Shown: positions 32,584 through 43,039 of the stretch, piece by piece
Numbering within the stretch: the first letter of the stretch is position 1
Layout of the letters: every line of letters starts with the position of its first letter
The notes under the pieces: generated by a model
The model's database searches: none
What the model saw: only the letters and a program-made list of their open reading frames with translations
Told to the model about the DNA's origin: nothing
Source: Calycina herbarum
Taxonomy: Eukaryota > Ascomycota > Leotiomycetes > Helotiales > Pezizellaceae
DNA: 64,000 bases
Assembly: GCA_001414485.1 (NCBI GenBank)
Contig: LLEY01000095.1
Location: 62,001 to 126,000 of the forward strand
Reading direction: 5' to 3'
Translations under genes and position numbers: made by a program

Positions 32584-34200
32584 TCAAAGTAAATCACTCG
32601 CCCTCTTCATCCTATCCCTCACCACAAACTCTTCACTCTCCCACCTCCCAATAAAATCCTTTGGCACCTCACCTCCAAAACCCAACCACCCTCCCGTGGT
32701 TTTTCCCTTATTACTCTTCCTCTCTTCCCTTTCCGCCTTCGCAAGCTTGGATACCATGGTATCCCAATTCCTCACCGCAACACCCAGACACTGTTTACAA
32801 ACTTTTTTTCCTTGCTTGTCTAGTTTAGCGCGAGTGAGTTGCTCCTCGGAGATATCAACTGCTTCTCGAGTCCATGCTAGACCATCTTCTTTACTGGTCT
32901 TGCTGGTTTTGGCGGCGTAGAGGATTTCTCCTACGTAGGTCATTAGGCCTGCTTCTTCGCAGAGTTCTTGGGGCGTACGTTCGGGTGGTGAGGTTCCATC
33001 TGTTGGTAGGGGAGGGGGTGGTGGTCGTATTATGGCTTCTTTGACTATTGCTTCTATTCTTTGACTGACTGTTCTTGGTTCTTCCTCTTGTCGAGGGGGC
33101 GCTGGAGGGGGTTGTGGTAGTGATCTTCGTGCCCGTAAAACGGACAGAAATATTGGAAGAGCGAGGGAGAGATTTGAGTGCGAGGCGTGGTAAACTCCCA
33201 ATGCGGTGCTGACATTGATAACATTTAGACTGGGTAGTCCTTTTCTGTTATCAATGATTCCTGTTTTTGGATCGACTATCGATTTCGATTCAGCTGGCAA
33301 AGAGGAAGTTGCAAAATCCATAGCCCATGAATACATTTCTAAAGCCGTCTCGGGAGCTCCTTTATAGTCCAAAAATGCGGCATAGGCAATCGCAGCATCC
33401 ACATATTGTTTTTGCGTGAAGCCCTTCGAGGTAAGAATCCGCATGTACCAAACTTCCGGTGCCTCGAATGCCACTTCTGTATCCTCCTCCCTCGCAGCCA
33501 CATACCAGGAATCCGGTGGTACCGGTCTCGGATCCGGATTCGAAGGTCCAAGAACATATTTCTTCGGAGTTATTCGCATGGTTTTCCTATCCCGCACCAT
33601 ATCCTCCATATATTCCGCAGCCTTCGCAGCACCCAACAAACACTCGTAGTAACCCCGTCGCCAATCCTCAGATTTCATAGAGACATCGTAACCCGTCTCC
33701 CCAACACCCTCCACCCATATCCCCCCATCACCCTGCCTCTCCAAACCCGCACCCTCAATCTTCGGATCCTCCAACCTCTTAATCACATTCCTATACAACT
33801 CGCCCACATCATTCCAAGGAATAAAAACCTGTGTATCATTCTCCTCATCCTCTCCCCATTTCGCCAACTTATACTGCGCCCTGGAAGTCTGATACCACTC
33901 CATGGGCGGATTATACTCGCGATCACTCATCTCGTCTTGAACCGTGAAGACCATTAACCAGCCCAGACACATGATGGCAGATATTGTGGCGCCGAGTTTC
34001 AAGCCGAGTTTGACTTCGCGCTTAACCCATTGTTTGTTTTCGGTGGTGAAGAATCGCGCGGCTGCTGGGCGGCGACGGACGGGGGAGAGGAATTGGAGGG
34101 AGGGTCTGGAGGCGGTGTTGTGGGTGAAGAGACGGGGGGAATTGGGAGGGCGGAAGGGTCGGAGACGAAGTATCCTGCTTATGGGGAGTCGGGGACGCAT
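32584..34200 (-). CDS. mitochondrial membrane protein with TPR-like repeats, possibly Mgr3-like
   Basis: A single exon of 538 residues from the ATG at 34198-34200. The frame continues upstream, but this start gives an Arg-rich, acid-free presequence (MRPRLPISRILRLRPFRPP) typical of mitochondrial import. One membrane helix follows near residues 75-95 (LGATISAIMCLGWLMVFTV). The long C-terminal part is helical with TPR-like signatures (YVDAAIAYAAFLDYKGAPET; LNVINVSTALGVYHASHSN), a Pro-rich loop and a Cys pair (VCKQCLG). The layout matches fungal proteins related to yeast Mgr3, an adaptor of the i-AAA protease; that match is from memory of the architecture, so it is tentative. Confidence 0.7.
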   Translation of the reverse strand: MRPRLPISRILRLRPFRPPNSPRLFTHNTASRPSLQFLSPVRRRPAAARFFTTENKQWVKREVKLGLKLGATISAIMCLGWLMVFTVQDEMSDREYNPPMEWYQTSRAQYKLAKWGEDEENDTQVFIPWNDVGELYRNVIKRLEDPKIEGAGLERQGDGGIWVEGVGETGYDVSMKSEDWRRGYYECLLGAAKAAEYMEDMVRDRKTMRITPKKYVLGPSNPDPRPVPPDSWYVAAREEDTEVAFEAPEVWYMRILTSKGFTQKQYVDAAIAYAAFLDYKGAPETALEMYSWAMDFATSSLPAESKSIVDPKTGIIDNRKGLPSLNVINVSTALGVYHASHSNLSLALPIFLSVLRARRSLPQPPPAPPRQEEEPRTVSQRIEAIVKEAIIRPPPPPLPTDGTSPPERTPQELCEEAGLMTYVGEILYAAKTSKTSKEDGLAWTREAVDISEEQLTRAKLDKQGKKVCKQCLGVAVRNWDTMVSKLAKAEREERKSNKGKTTGGWLGFGGEVPKDFIGRWESEEFVVRDRMKRASDLL

Positions 34201-37200
34201 GATTGGGGTGGTGGTGGGATTGGGTTGGTATAATTGTGATGGCTTGCTTGCAGTGGTGTTGAGGCTTGAAGATATTTGGACTGGGGCCTCATATATCAGG
34301 TTTGAACTTGCTTTGAGGTGACACAAAGTAATTCCAGACTCCCACACTAATGTTTTTGACATCAAATTATTAGTTCTTGATGTTATAACTTACCGAATTC
34401 GCATTCCATCTGATTGAATATTCTTTCCTTCTTAGAATAGAAAGGATCCAGTTTCTTTTCCATCCGGAGGTATCTCATTTCTGATGTCAGGAACCTTTAC
34501 TGAGAGGTGCCAGAAATAACTCGAAAACAATGATGAAACTAAATACGAGAAAGAGCAAATGGGGATTTTGAGATTGCAAGTAAGTTCATAGGGTAGCCTT
34601 TCTTGAATTTCTTCAAACAGCTTGGTACTTTTCGTAGAGCGTCCGGATGCTATCAAAATGGACTACTCGAGTACCTTCAAAGATTTCAACACGAATGAAA
34701 AATGACAGGATCTAGCCTGTAGAAGCACCTCCCAAGTCCTCGGGTAATTTCTCACAAGAGGTTCTGGATCACTTAACTTGTACTTCGTAGTTATTGTGAG
34801 TACGGTAATCCTTCTCGGACAAAATACTTCCTAGAAGTAAAAGCTCGGAGTACGTCAGGTCATTAGAATAAAATGAAAATTTGCTTTTCTACCGGTTTTG
34901 TTCAGAAACACCAGCGGGAGTTTTATTATTGATTCAAGCGCGAGCAACAATGAAGACAAGCGTGAGCAGGATAGCGAAGGATGCCTCGATTGAAACCTCA
35001 ATACGACTTCCGGAATAGTAATATTCCGTACCGTATTTATAGAAATCACACCGCATATTTTGATCGATTCCTCGTGCGTGCGATGGCAAAGGGTGATCTC
35101 GGGTGATCCACCTGTCAGGCTCATGTTTATTCATAGAGGGGTTCGGTAGCGAGGGGTTTGCAAGCAGTTGCGAGTGCGATTCAGGGGTCGGGGATGGTAT
35201 CAACATGAAACGAGGGTGGGATGACCTCATGTCCAACCCATGCTCTTTCCGATCCTACATTCCATATTTATTTTGTGCAAATGTGCGCCGCTGATTTGGT
35301 TCTTTTCTCGTTCCAACATCATCCACGTAAGCTAAATTGCGGTTAGCTGATGAGAGCGGGTGAACTGGTGTCTGGTGTCTGGTGGTTGGGAGGCAATTAC
35401 GGGCTGATACGTTGGCAAGAGCTGAAGAAATGATACAAAGTACATCTTGAACCAACAGGCAGACTGTGTGATTCGGACAGCTCGTGAGCTGTCCATGGCA
35501 TAGTTTCGGAAAGTTTGTAGCCCTACTGCGCAGGCAGAAACTCTGTTGAAGGTCTTGAGTTTTCATGATGACCGGTAAGGCACGATACGGGCATCAAGTA
35601 AGCAGAGCAGACCAAAGCTGGTGAAAGGGGTCCTGCAAAGCTCTCCGGAGGAATCGCTATTTTTGCCCACCGGCGATGGAATGGTGCAGTGCGCTGCAGA
35701 GGTGTCCACTGTGATGGTTTTTGACAGAATACGGGGGGGGGTTCTTTTCAGCGTGCTGAGAAGTGCTCGAGTATGGCCTCGGCACTCGTTTTAGGCAGTC
35801 CATCAGTAAAAGGAGGCCGCGAGAGTTCTGAATTGTGAATTGCCACTTCAGGCTGTATGAATATTTCACTTTTCTCCCAGCCAGCCACGGCAGCGCAACG
35901 TACTTCTCAGGCCGTCCAGGCTCTCAGGCCGTCCAGGCTCCAGGCCAGGAAGACAGCAATGGGAGAGGGTCATCTCGTCTCCAGGACAAGAATCTTGTTC
36001 TTGGTCACGATATGGGGCTGCGGGGGGTGGATTGCGTAGCGAACGATACTTACTGTAGCGTGTTTCTGCTTGAGCCCCTTGAACATTTGACAGGCTTCCG
36101 CTGTGGTGTGAGTGGTGTGAGTGGTGAATATAACGGAGACAGGGAAGAAAAACGAGGTGTTCCCCGCCACCCAGGCCTCAACGTTGCAGCCACTGGCCAG
36201 TCGTGCAGTGCAGCCCTGATCGCCATTTCCGTCAGGGATTCAGGGATTCAGGGTAATCCCAGCCGACGGGTCAGTCACCCAAGACTCAAGAGCGACCGAC
36301 CAAAGAGGGGAACTCTAGAGTTGTCGAGCCACTTTCACCAGCAAACGACCTCTTCCACCTTGACCCACGTTGAACCACGCATCACATCACCACGGACGGA
36401 CCCTCTGCTCTGCGAGCCCGTGAGCCCAGATTAAATCCAATCAAGAGAGCAAGACCTCAATTTCCGGGGGCCCGGTATTATCTGCGAGACAAGAGCACAG
36501 CAATTGAGAGGCTTGTAGCGTGCGTCTGTATTGAGACATTGCTTCTGGAAAAACTTCCCTTCTCCTCTTTCAAACAAACGCTTCTTTTGCGCAGGTTGTG
36601 TAGAACGGTCGGTAGGAAAGGGACTGGAATTGATTGAGCTTGCCTCCGAAATCTCGACAAGTCGACGACGACGACATTTCCCCTCCTCTCCGCCGCGGGA
36701 CCAAATATTGCCTGGCCAATTCAATATTGAGAGGCTTGATCGCTGCTTCATCACCGTCCGAGAGCTCGACGCTTTTTTTCTGGCGGCCGACCATCGCCCA
36801 TCATTTTCCGTGACAGATACGGTTGAAACCGATTTCTCTTTCTACCCATCAATTGACTTTGCATCTTGGTTGTCGAGGGCTGCATTGCAGTAGACGTTGC
36901 GGACGTCCAGAGCTACCTACCTAGCTATCTATCATACGACCACGACGGCGACTTCCTCTTCTTAATTAACTTCGACCGACGAACCTGCGATTCCCTCCCT
37001 CTTGCCTTGTACAGCATAGGCTAGTACTAGTACCCTTTTCCAAAAAGATCGACGACATCAAACGAACTCCCGTCTTCCATTCGCATTTTGCTTCCGACCC
37101 GGCCGAGACGATTCGACCTTTATCGACAGGCGACGACGTGGTACAGACCCTCACCTCACCATTGGAATTGCGCGTGGGCGGCGTGGCTTTGGATTGATAT

Positions 37201-38391
37201 TTTGGGTGGTGTAACTACTAATAGCTGTCTACCCTTCGTGCAAGAAGAGAAACAAGGTACGTCGCATGAAAGATTTCCCCGAGGATCAAGACTTTCGAAA
37301 CACCAAATGTTCGTGGTTGTATCACAACATCCGACAGCTGGGCAACCTCAGATCCATCACAGTGCACCACAGGCCTCGACTTCGAGTACCCTGCCAGTGC
37401 ACTACAGTTGGTGTCTACGGTCGATTCAGTGACCACAATCAGCGTCTTTGGTGATGCATCACTGCTGCTGGCTGCCCTCGTCACTACCGAGTACTGCGAG
37501 ACTGGTGATACACTCAGACACTTCTTCCCCTTCCCCTTCCCCTCCTCCCCGCGGCGTGGGTGAGGGTTAGCAAGTGCTCGGGAACCGGCGCAGGAAGCTT
37601 CCCTCAAGCTTCGATTCTCTCATTATCCACCCATCACATTGTCGAGGCCTGTTGTCCCAAAGCGGTTCTCTGCACTGGCTATCCTAGCTGGCCTGCAGTT
37701 TCGAATCGGACGGTCTCCTTTCCTGCCTCCCAGCCTACCCAAACACCAAGATCTCTTCATCTCGACTTTCCTTTCTCTTCCCCACACCACCGCATTGTTG
37801 ATCGAAGGTGGTTGTGCTGGATGCTAATACTGCCGGCAGTGATATCGAAGTTGGGGATAATCAACACATAGGCTTTCCTTTCGGATTGGAATAAACGAGT
37901 CGCCACCGATTCATCAGCTTCATCCGTGAAATGCGATAGCGACCCACTTCACCATTAGACCTTTCACCAAACATAGACCTCGATCTCTTTGTCTATTCTT
38001 TCGGCTCCTAGCGACCGACCACGTTCTTTAGCAAACGCACATATCTTTCTCACTTTGGAATTCGACCATTCCAATACCACTTTACTTTGAACTGTCAATA
38101 CCCCTTTGCAACATTTGCACCGCCTTTCATTCGATACGTACATATTACATTTTCGACGACGTTGTGTTTTCTTGTGCGTTGGACAGGACTCGATAACGAA
38201 CACGAGAATTTCATCATACCACGGTTGCCAACATTCAGTGATTCTTCTCATAAGCAACGGCTTCATGCATATGCAAACGCAGGCGCAATAAAAAGGGAAA
38301 AGGTTCCGAAGCGGTGGATTGGTCGCGAGGACCCGGGTGATTCACCCTTTTATTTCAGGATTGCCTACCACGACGAAATTACCACGCCAAC
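34201..38391. other. 4.2-kb upstream region of the EGF-like membrane protein gene
   Basis: No supported gene. It contains short tandem repeats: a 17-base unit CAGGCCGTCCAGGCTCT about twice near 35909-35945, GTGTGAGTGGT near 36106-36125 and GGGATTCA near 36235-36250. From about 36500 to 38390 the plus strand is rich in C/T runs and stops in all frames. It reads like a long promoter plus 5' untranslated leader with possible leader introns. A plus frame at 35835-36434 (199 codons) starts only with GTG and has no motif. Confidence 0.4.
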
Positions 38392-41199
38392 ATGAGTGGA
38401 GGTGGATCAGTGAGGAGGGCGAGAGAGAGAATGGAGGCAGGATTAAGACCAGAAATGCCGACAGTACCACCACCGCCTATGTATGACCCCACGCGACAGG
38501 CGCAAAACCCAAACCGACCGCGACCTCAGATGGCACCAATAGCGACTTCAAAGAGTAGTGGGCAAAGTATGATTGGAGTAGCGATATCGCGACCGACACA
38601 GGTACCGCAATGGCCATTGCAAGCAGCTGCTGAGTCGCAAGAGATATTAGGGGCCCAACAATACCAACCCCCACCAGGACGTGGACCAGCTCCTCAGCGA
38701 CCTCCAAGACCAAGTCATGTTCCTTCAATGCTTGACGCATCACAATTACAAGATCATACCCCTTCGTTTCAATACCGACCACAACAAAATGCGCCAGAAC
38801 AACAAACTATGTGGCGCTCGATGCCAGAGGATGATTATGACACAAACTCGGCTGATATGAGTTCGCCAATGACACCCTCTTCGCGAGTTTCGACGATATC
38901 CTCAGTAGGAACGATACCGGATTTTCCTGTACCAGTAATTCCTCCCCGAAGGAGTGTTTATTTAGGGCCGCCGCCAAGTTCGAGGCGAGGAGCATCTTCA
39001 TATTACTCTCAAGCTTCATTTGTGTCGCCAATTCCAGAGGAGAGCCCAAGGACGCAAACAACACATCGATCTTATGCATCCAGCGCAGCGATACCGTCAA
39101 GTTGGGGATCTGAATATGACTACGATGATGAGACTCCAGAAGCAGAATTTGAACGGGAATATATGCATGACCGAGGCGATTCTAGAGACTCAAATAATTT
39201 TGAGGAGGGTGACGAGAGGGGATTAATACGAAGCGCGAGTATGGGCAAGAGAGCGAAGCCTTCCATGATCAATACGAAGAGTTCAGAAAAGACGGAACAG
39301 GTACGACCAGCTCTTCAACCACAGCAAGGATCGAAACTGGATAGGATGGGAGTTTTTGATCCAAATTCCGGCAAGGTGCCAGGAAATGCTGGTCCAACTT
39401 CGCCGAACAACGACCGAGACACATTATGGCCTATGTCTGCAACTGCATCATCAGGGATATTACCAATGTCGAGAAACCCAAGCAAGACACCTGGTGAGAT
39501 GGTATGGCCAATGGTTTCTTCGCCTCTTGCTGGTGGAACTGGTCTGATGGATTCCTCAACCTCTTCTTCGGAAACGGCACCTACCCTCGCCTACGCCATC
39601 ACTAGCGACGAGAGAGTATCACCAGTCTCAAGCTCCCCAGAATCGGATGACAAATCTCGTGAGATGCTTGGAGCCAATACTCTACAACCTGCAGGTGCAG
39701 GATTGGCAGCATCAAGATCCCCAAGCCCTAGTGGTTTCAGTAGATTATCGGCAATTCGACGACCACCTCGTTTGGACATTGATGCGGTTAGAGATGCGGA
39801 GGCACGGGGAAGTTTGACAAGTTTACCCGACTTGATTCGAAGAGCAACGCGATTAGCGGCTATGATGGATAGAGGCAAGAGACCAGGCAGTCGATTGAAT
39901 GATCTAACCGATTTTCCAATGGACGAGAAGGACTTTGAGCGAGATTTCCGTAAGTTTCAATTTTACAATGTATATTCTCCTCACTAACCACTTATAGCAG
40001 CACGTTCTCCCGAACCTGACAAGCACCGCTCTGGTCTTTCTGGTATGCTCGCATCATTCCCCCCACCTGGAGTTGCAACCCCTCGAACTGGCACCCCAAA
40101 CAACAGCAACAACAGACCACTTTCTGTTTGGCCCGAGGGATACCAAGACACTGACCGTGACGGTTCTGGGACGAAAGCTTCCAAAAAACGACGCTGCTGT
40201 GGGCTTCCATGCTGGGGAATAAGCATCATCCTCCTAATTCTACTAATTATCATCGCCGCAGCGGTTGTTGTTCCAGTCAAACTTCTCGTAATCGACAAAA
40301 CGCCTACCGCCCAAGCAGAGACCGCAGGCCAGCAATGCCAAACAAACACAGCGACAGCTTGTCAAAATGGAGGTTTAAGTCTGATAGACAATGGTTCATG
40401 TGCATGTGTATGCACAAATGGATTTACTGGTACGACTTGTAATATTGCTGGAGCTACTGGGTGCACAACTACAACGCTGGGAAGCCTTTCAAATGTCACC
40501 ATGGGAGAGTCGATTCCTCGTCTGATATCGACTGCTCAAACCAACTTCTCAGTGCCCCTTACAGCAGAGAAACTTATCGCTCGATTCAACACTGCCAATC
40601 TTTCCTGTGGATCAGAGAACGCTCTCGTGACTTTCGATGGCTTGTCCACACGCAGTGGAAATGCAAATGATATCGTGACTCCAGTCGCTACGGATAGCCC
40701 TTCCGTCACGCAAAAAGTTCGCCGAACAGCCGCGCCAAGTAGCACGATATTCTTGACAGTCCCTTCATCTTCCTCAGCAGCAGCCGCCGCGTCCTCCGCC
40801 GCAGCAACGAACAGTATCATCGTCGATACATCGTCCGCCCCCACATCAACACCCACAGCTTCCGCTACCAGCTCATCGATAAACAGCGATCCAACAGCCG
40901 TCTTCACCGTCACGGAAGAAGTTCTTGATTTTGCTCGTGTAGCGGTTTTGTACATTATGCAGCAGAAGACGCTTGATAACGCCGTTACTGCGCAATCCTC
41001 GATCCAGAGCTTTATCTCGAAGCAGGCCTTTACCAATCGAGCTGCGATGAATATCCCGCTTGGGAATAGCAATACGATTAATTTGGTCGCTTTTACGCTG
41101 GATATTGGGAATGGGACTGTGGGGAAGAATCGGACTGCTTCGAGTTCGAAAGCGAGGATGAGACGGGATAAGTTTAGTCGGAATATTTGGACTGCCTGA
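38392..41199 (+). CDS. one-pass membrane protein with long disordered tail and EGF-like domain
   Basis: Exons 38392-39949 and 39998-41199 give 919 residues. Residues 1-600 are low-complexity, Pro/Ser/Gln-rich with acidic patches. A basic, Cys-rich stretch (KKRRCCGLPCWG) abuts a single helix (IILLILLIIIAAAVVVPVKL), and then an EGF-like module with six Cys (CQTNTATACQNGG .. CACVCTNGFTGTTC). The outer part is Ser/Ala/Thr-rich, fit for heavy O-glycosylation, and ends without a GPI signal. Positive residues on the tail side predict a cytosolic N-terminus and an outer EGF module. Related proteins occur widely in filamentous ascomycetes; I know of no assigned function. The acceptor is a tandem TAGCAG, so two in-frame products differing by one Ala are possible. 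Confidence 0.85.
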
Positions 41200-41989
41200 A
41201 AGCATAACGAAACGAATCACCTGAACTACTCGCCTGCCATGGCTAGGTCGAGCGCACTCAACAAACACCTTGTACATATCTCTCCCTTTTTCCTTCTGGT
41301 CACATATTCCGCGTAGAAAGTCGCATTGGGCGGCAGGTGGCGTTTTTTTCTGTTTTCACCAAAAACCCACTTAGTTAATGCTCTGTGAGCATCCTTCTCT
41401 CTCTTTTCTTCTTCTTTTTCTTTCGTGTCTTCTCTTTTTTTTCTCTCAGGCCGACGAATGATGCATTGTTGTTAAGCATTGAGCGGATACCAGGATGCGT
41501 GGGCATAATTTTTGTCTTTTTGGTTTTTGCGTTTTCAGAACAAATACCTAGTGCTTGCGGATATGTTATTGTGTGGTGGAGGTGGGGAAGGGGAATGTAG
41601 ATGAGATGAAAGGTGGAGGGGGGAGGATGTTATTGTATGAATATTAAAGAAGAGATTTTGGGCCTTTTTTTGGGAGGATGAAATATGGGGGATTTTTGAG
41701 AGGGGATGAAAGATGGAAAGATGATGGGATGGAAAGAAAGATGGCAGGGGGGCAGAGATTATGAATATCATAATGGAATTGATAAATACCCTTTACCTGG
41801 TGGCTTTTTTGGTGTGATGTGAATTGTGAAGTGAGGTGGGGGTTGGGTTCGGTGAGGAGGGTGAGAACTGGTATCTCGAGTTTGTGAAAAGTTGAAAACG
41901 TCGATGGGTTTCAAAGGGAAATATGTTTATCTCTTCTACGGCTCGGCCGCTCATTCGTGGCTTGCACGTTCTCCTTTGATGGCTTACCT

Positions 41990-42345
41990 CGTAGTTCTAT
42001 AGGTCACTCGTCTTTCCATGGGTTACCCGCACTCATTCATTAACAGCTTACTCGTCCTCCCATGGCTCACCCACAGCTTACCAGCTTACTCGTCATCCCA
42101 TGGCTCATCCACAGCTTACCAGCTTACTCGTTCATCCATGGCTCACATGTTCATCCATGGCTTACATATTCTTCCATAGCTTACATCTTTTTCCCATGGC
42201 TCATCCACATCTTACTAGCAACTCATCCATGGCTCATCCATAGCTCATCCATGGCTTACTCGTCAGTTACTCGTGTGTCTCTCTCTCTAACTTACTCACA
42301 ACTTACTCATAACTTACTCACAGCTCGCTCACAGCTCACCCATCA
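41990..42345. repeat. degenerate minisatellite, unit about CCATGGCTCATCCACAGCTTA
   Basis: The words CCATGGCT, CATCCATGG, CAGCTTAC and CTTACTCGT recur about ten times in variable order and spacing, fading into CTTACTCACAA repeats at the right end. A plus-strand frame of 124 codons (42062-42436) crosses it with His/Leu/Ser-rich repeats; this is a side effect of the repeat and I do not call it a gene. Confidence 0.8.
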
Positions 42346-42424
42346 CCATCAAGCGTTCGGCAATAACAATAAAAATAAAAAAAGGATCAAACTCATCGTC
42401 AAAGCGAGGGCGTGGAACAAAGGC

Positions 42425-42429
<5 letters not shown>

Positions 42430-42453
<24 letters not shown>
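42430..42453. repeat. (GATT)n microsatellite
   Basis: About six perfect GATT units follow the minisatellite. Confidence 0.9.
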
Positions 42454-42455
<2 letters not shown>

Positions 42456-43039
42456 CTCTACATACACCCACCCACCACTCCCTTTGCATGTAGTGGAATA
42501 GGACTGAAGAGTATTATTATTCGTGGTATTTTGGGGAATGAACACCCTCTTGAATAGCTTCTAGGTAGACAGACTATTTGGTAGAAGCAGGATGGAAAGG
42601 TAGGTAGGTAGGCGCTGGGGGAATCTTAACGATCTTGTTGATCTGGGATTATATTATGGGTGGAAAGGTGCTTATTTGGGTTATGAAGTGGGGGTGAGCC
42701 TGGGAAGACAGAGGGGGGATATTTATGCGATCTGGGCATGTGTTTTGTAGTTTTGAGTTAAATTTTTGGCTATGAACGTTTTGGTTTCATGCAGCAAAGC
42801 GAATGAATAGTGGTATAGTTCAATTCAAATCCTCAGCCTTTTCCTTCTCCCTGCTTTTTGTGTTAAAAATTCTTTGCAAACACGAATCAAAATTCCTTTA
42901 TCCAAAATTTCTTCAAGATCGTGTCCTCGGACTTTGATAAATAAAAAAGAGATTGATTTTGAGAGCTCGAGGCGTTGACTTGGAACTAGAATGGCTTTTG
43001 ACCGTAAACCGCGTATCTGTTTCTTGGTGTTAGTGGATT

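Larger units (their letters stand above)
41200..43039. other. spacer with minisatellite and microsatellite
   Basis: 3' region of the EGF-like gene (to about 41700), a Ser/His-Pro-coding-looking minisatellite (41990-42345) and a (GATT)n run (42430-42453). 42460-43039 holds nothing recognisable beyond the 3' end of the methyltransferase gene on the other strand. Confidence 0.5.

Noticed and set aside
35835..36434. 199-codon plus-strand frame
   Set aside because: It starts only with GTG, contains DNA-level tandem repeats, and shows no motif or splice structure.
42062..42436. 124-codon plus-strand frame
   Set aside because: It is produced by the minisatellite; composition and repetition follow the DNA repeat, not a protein family.
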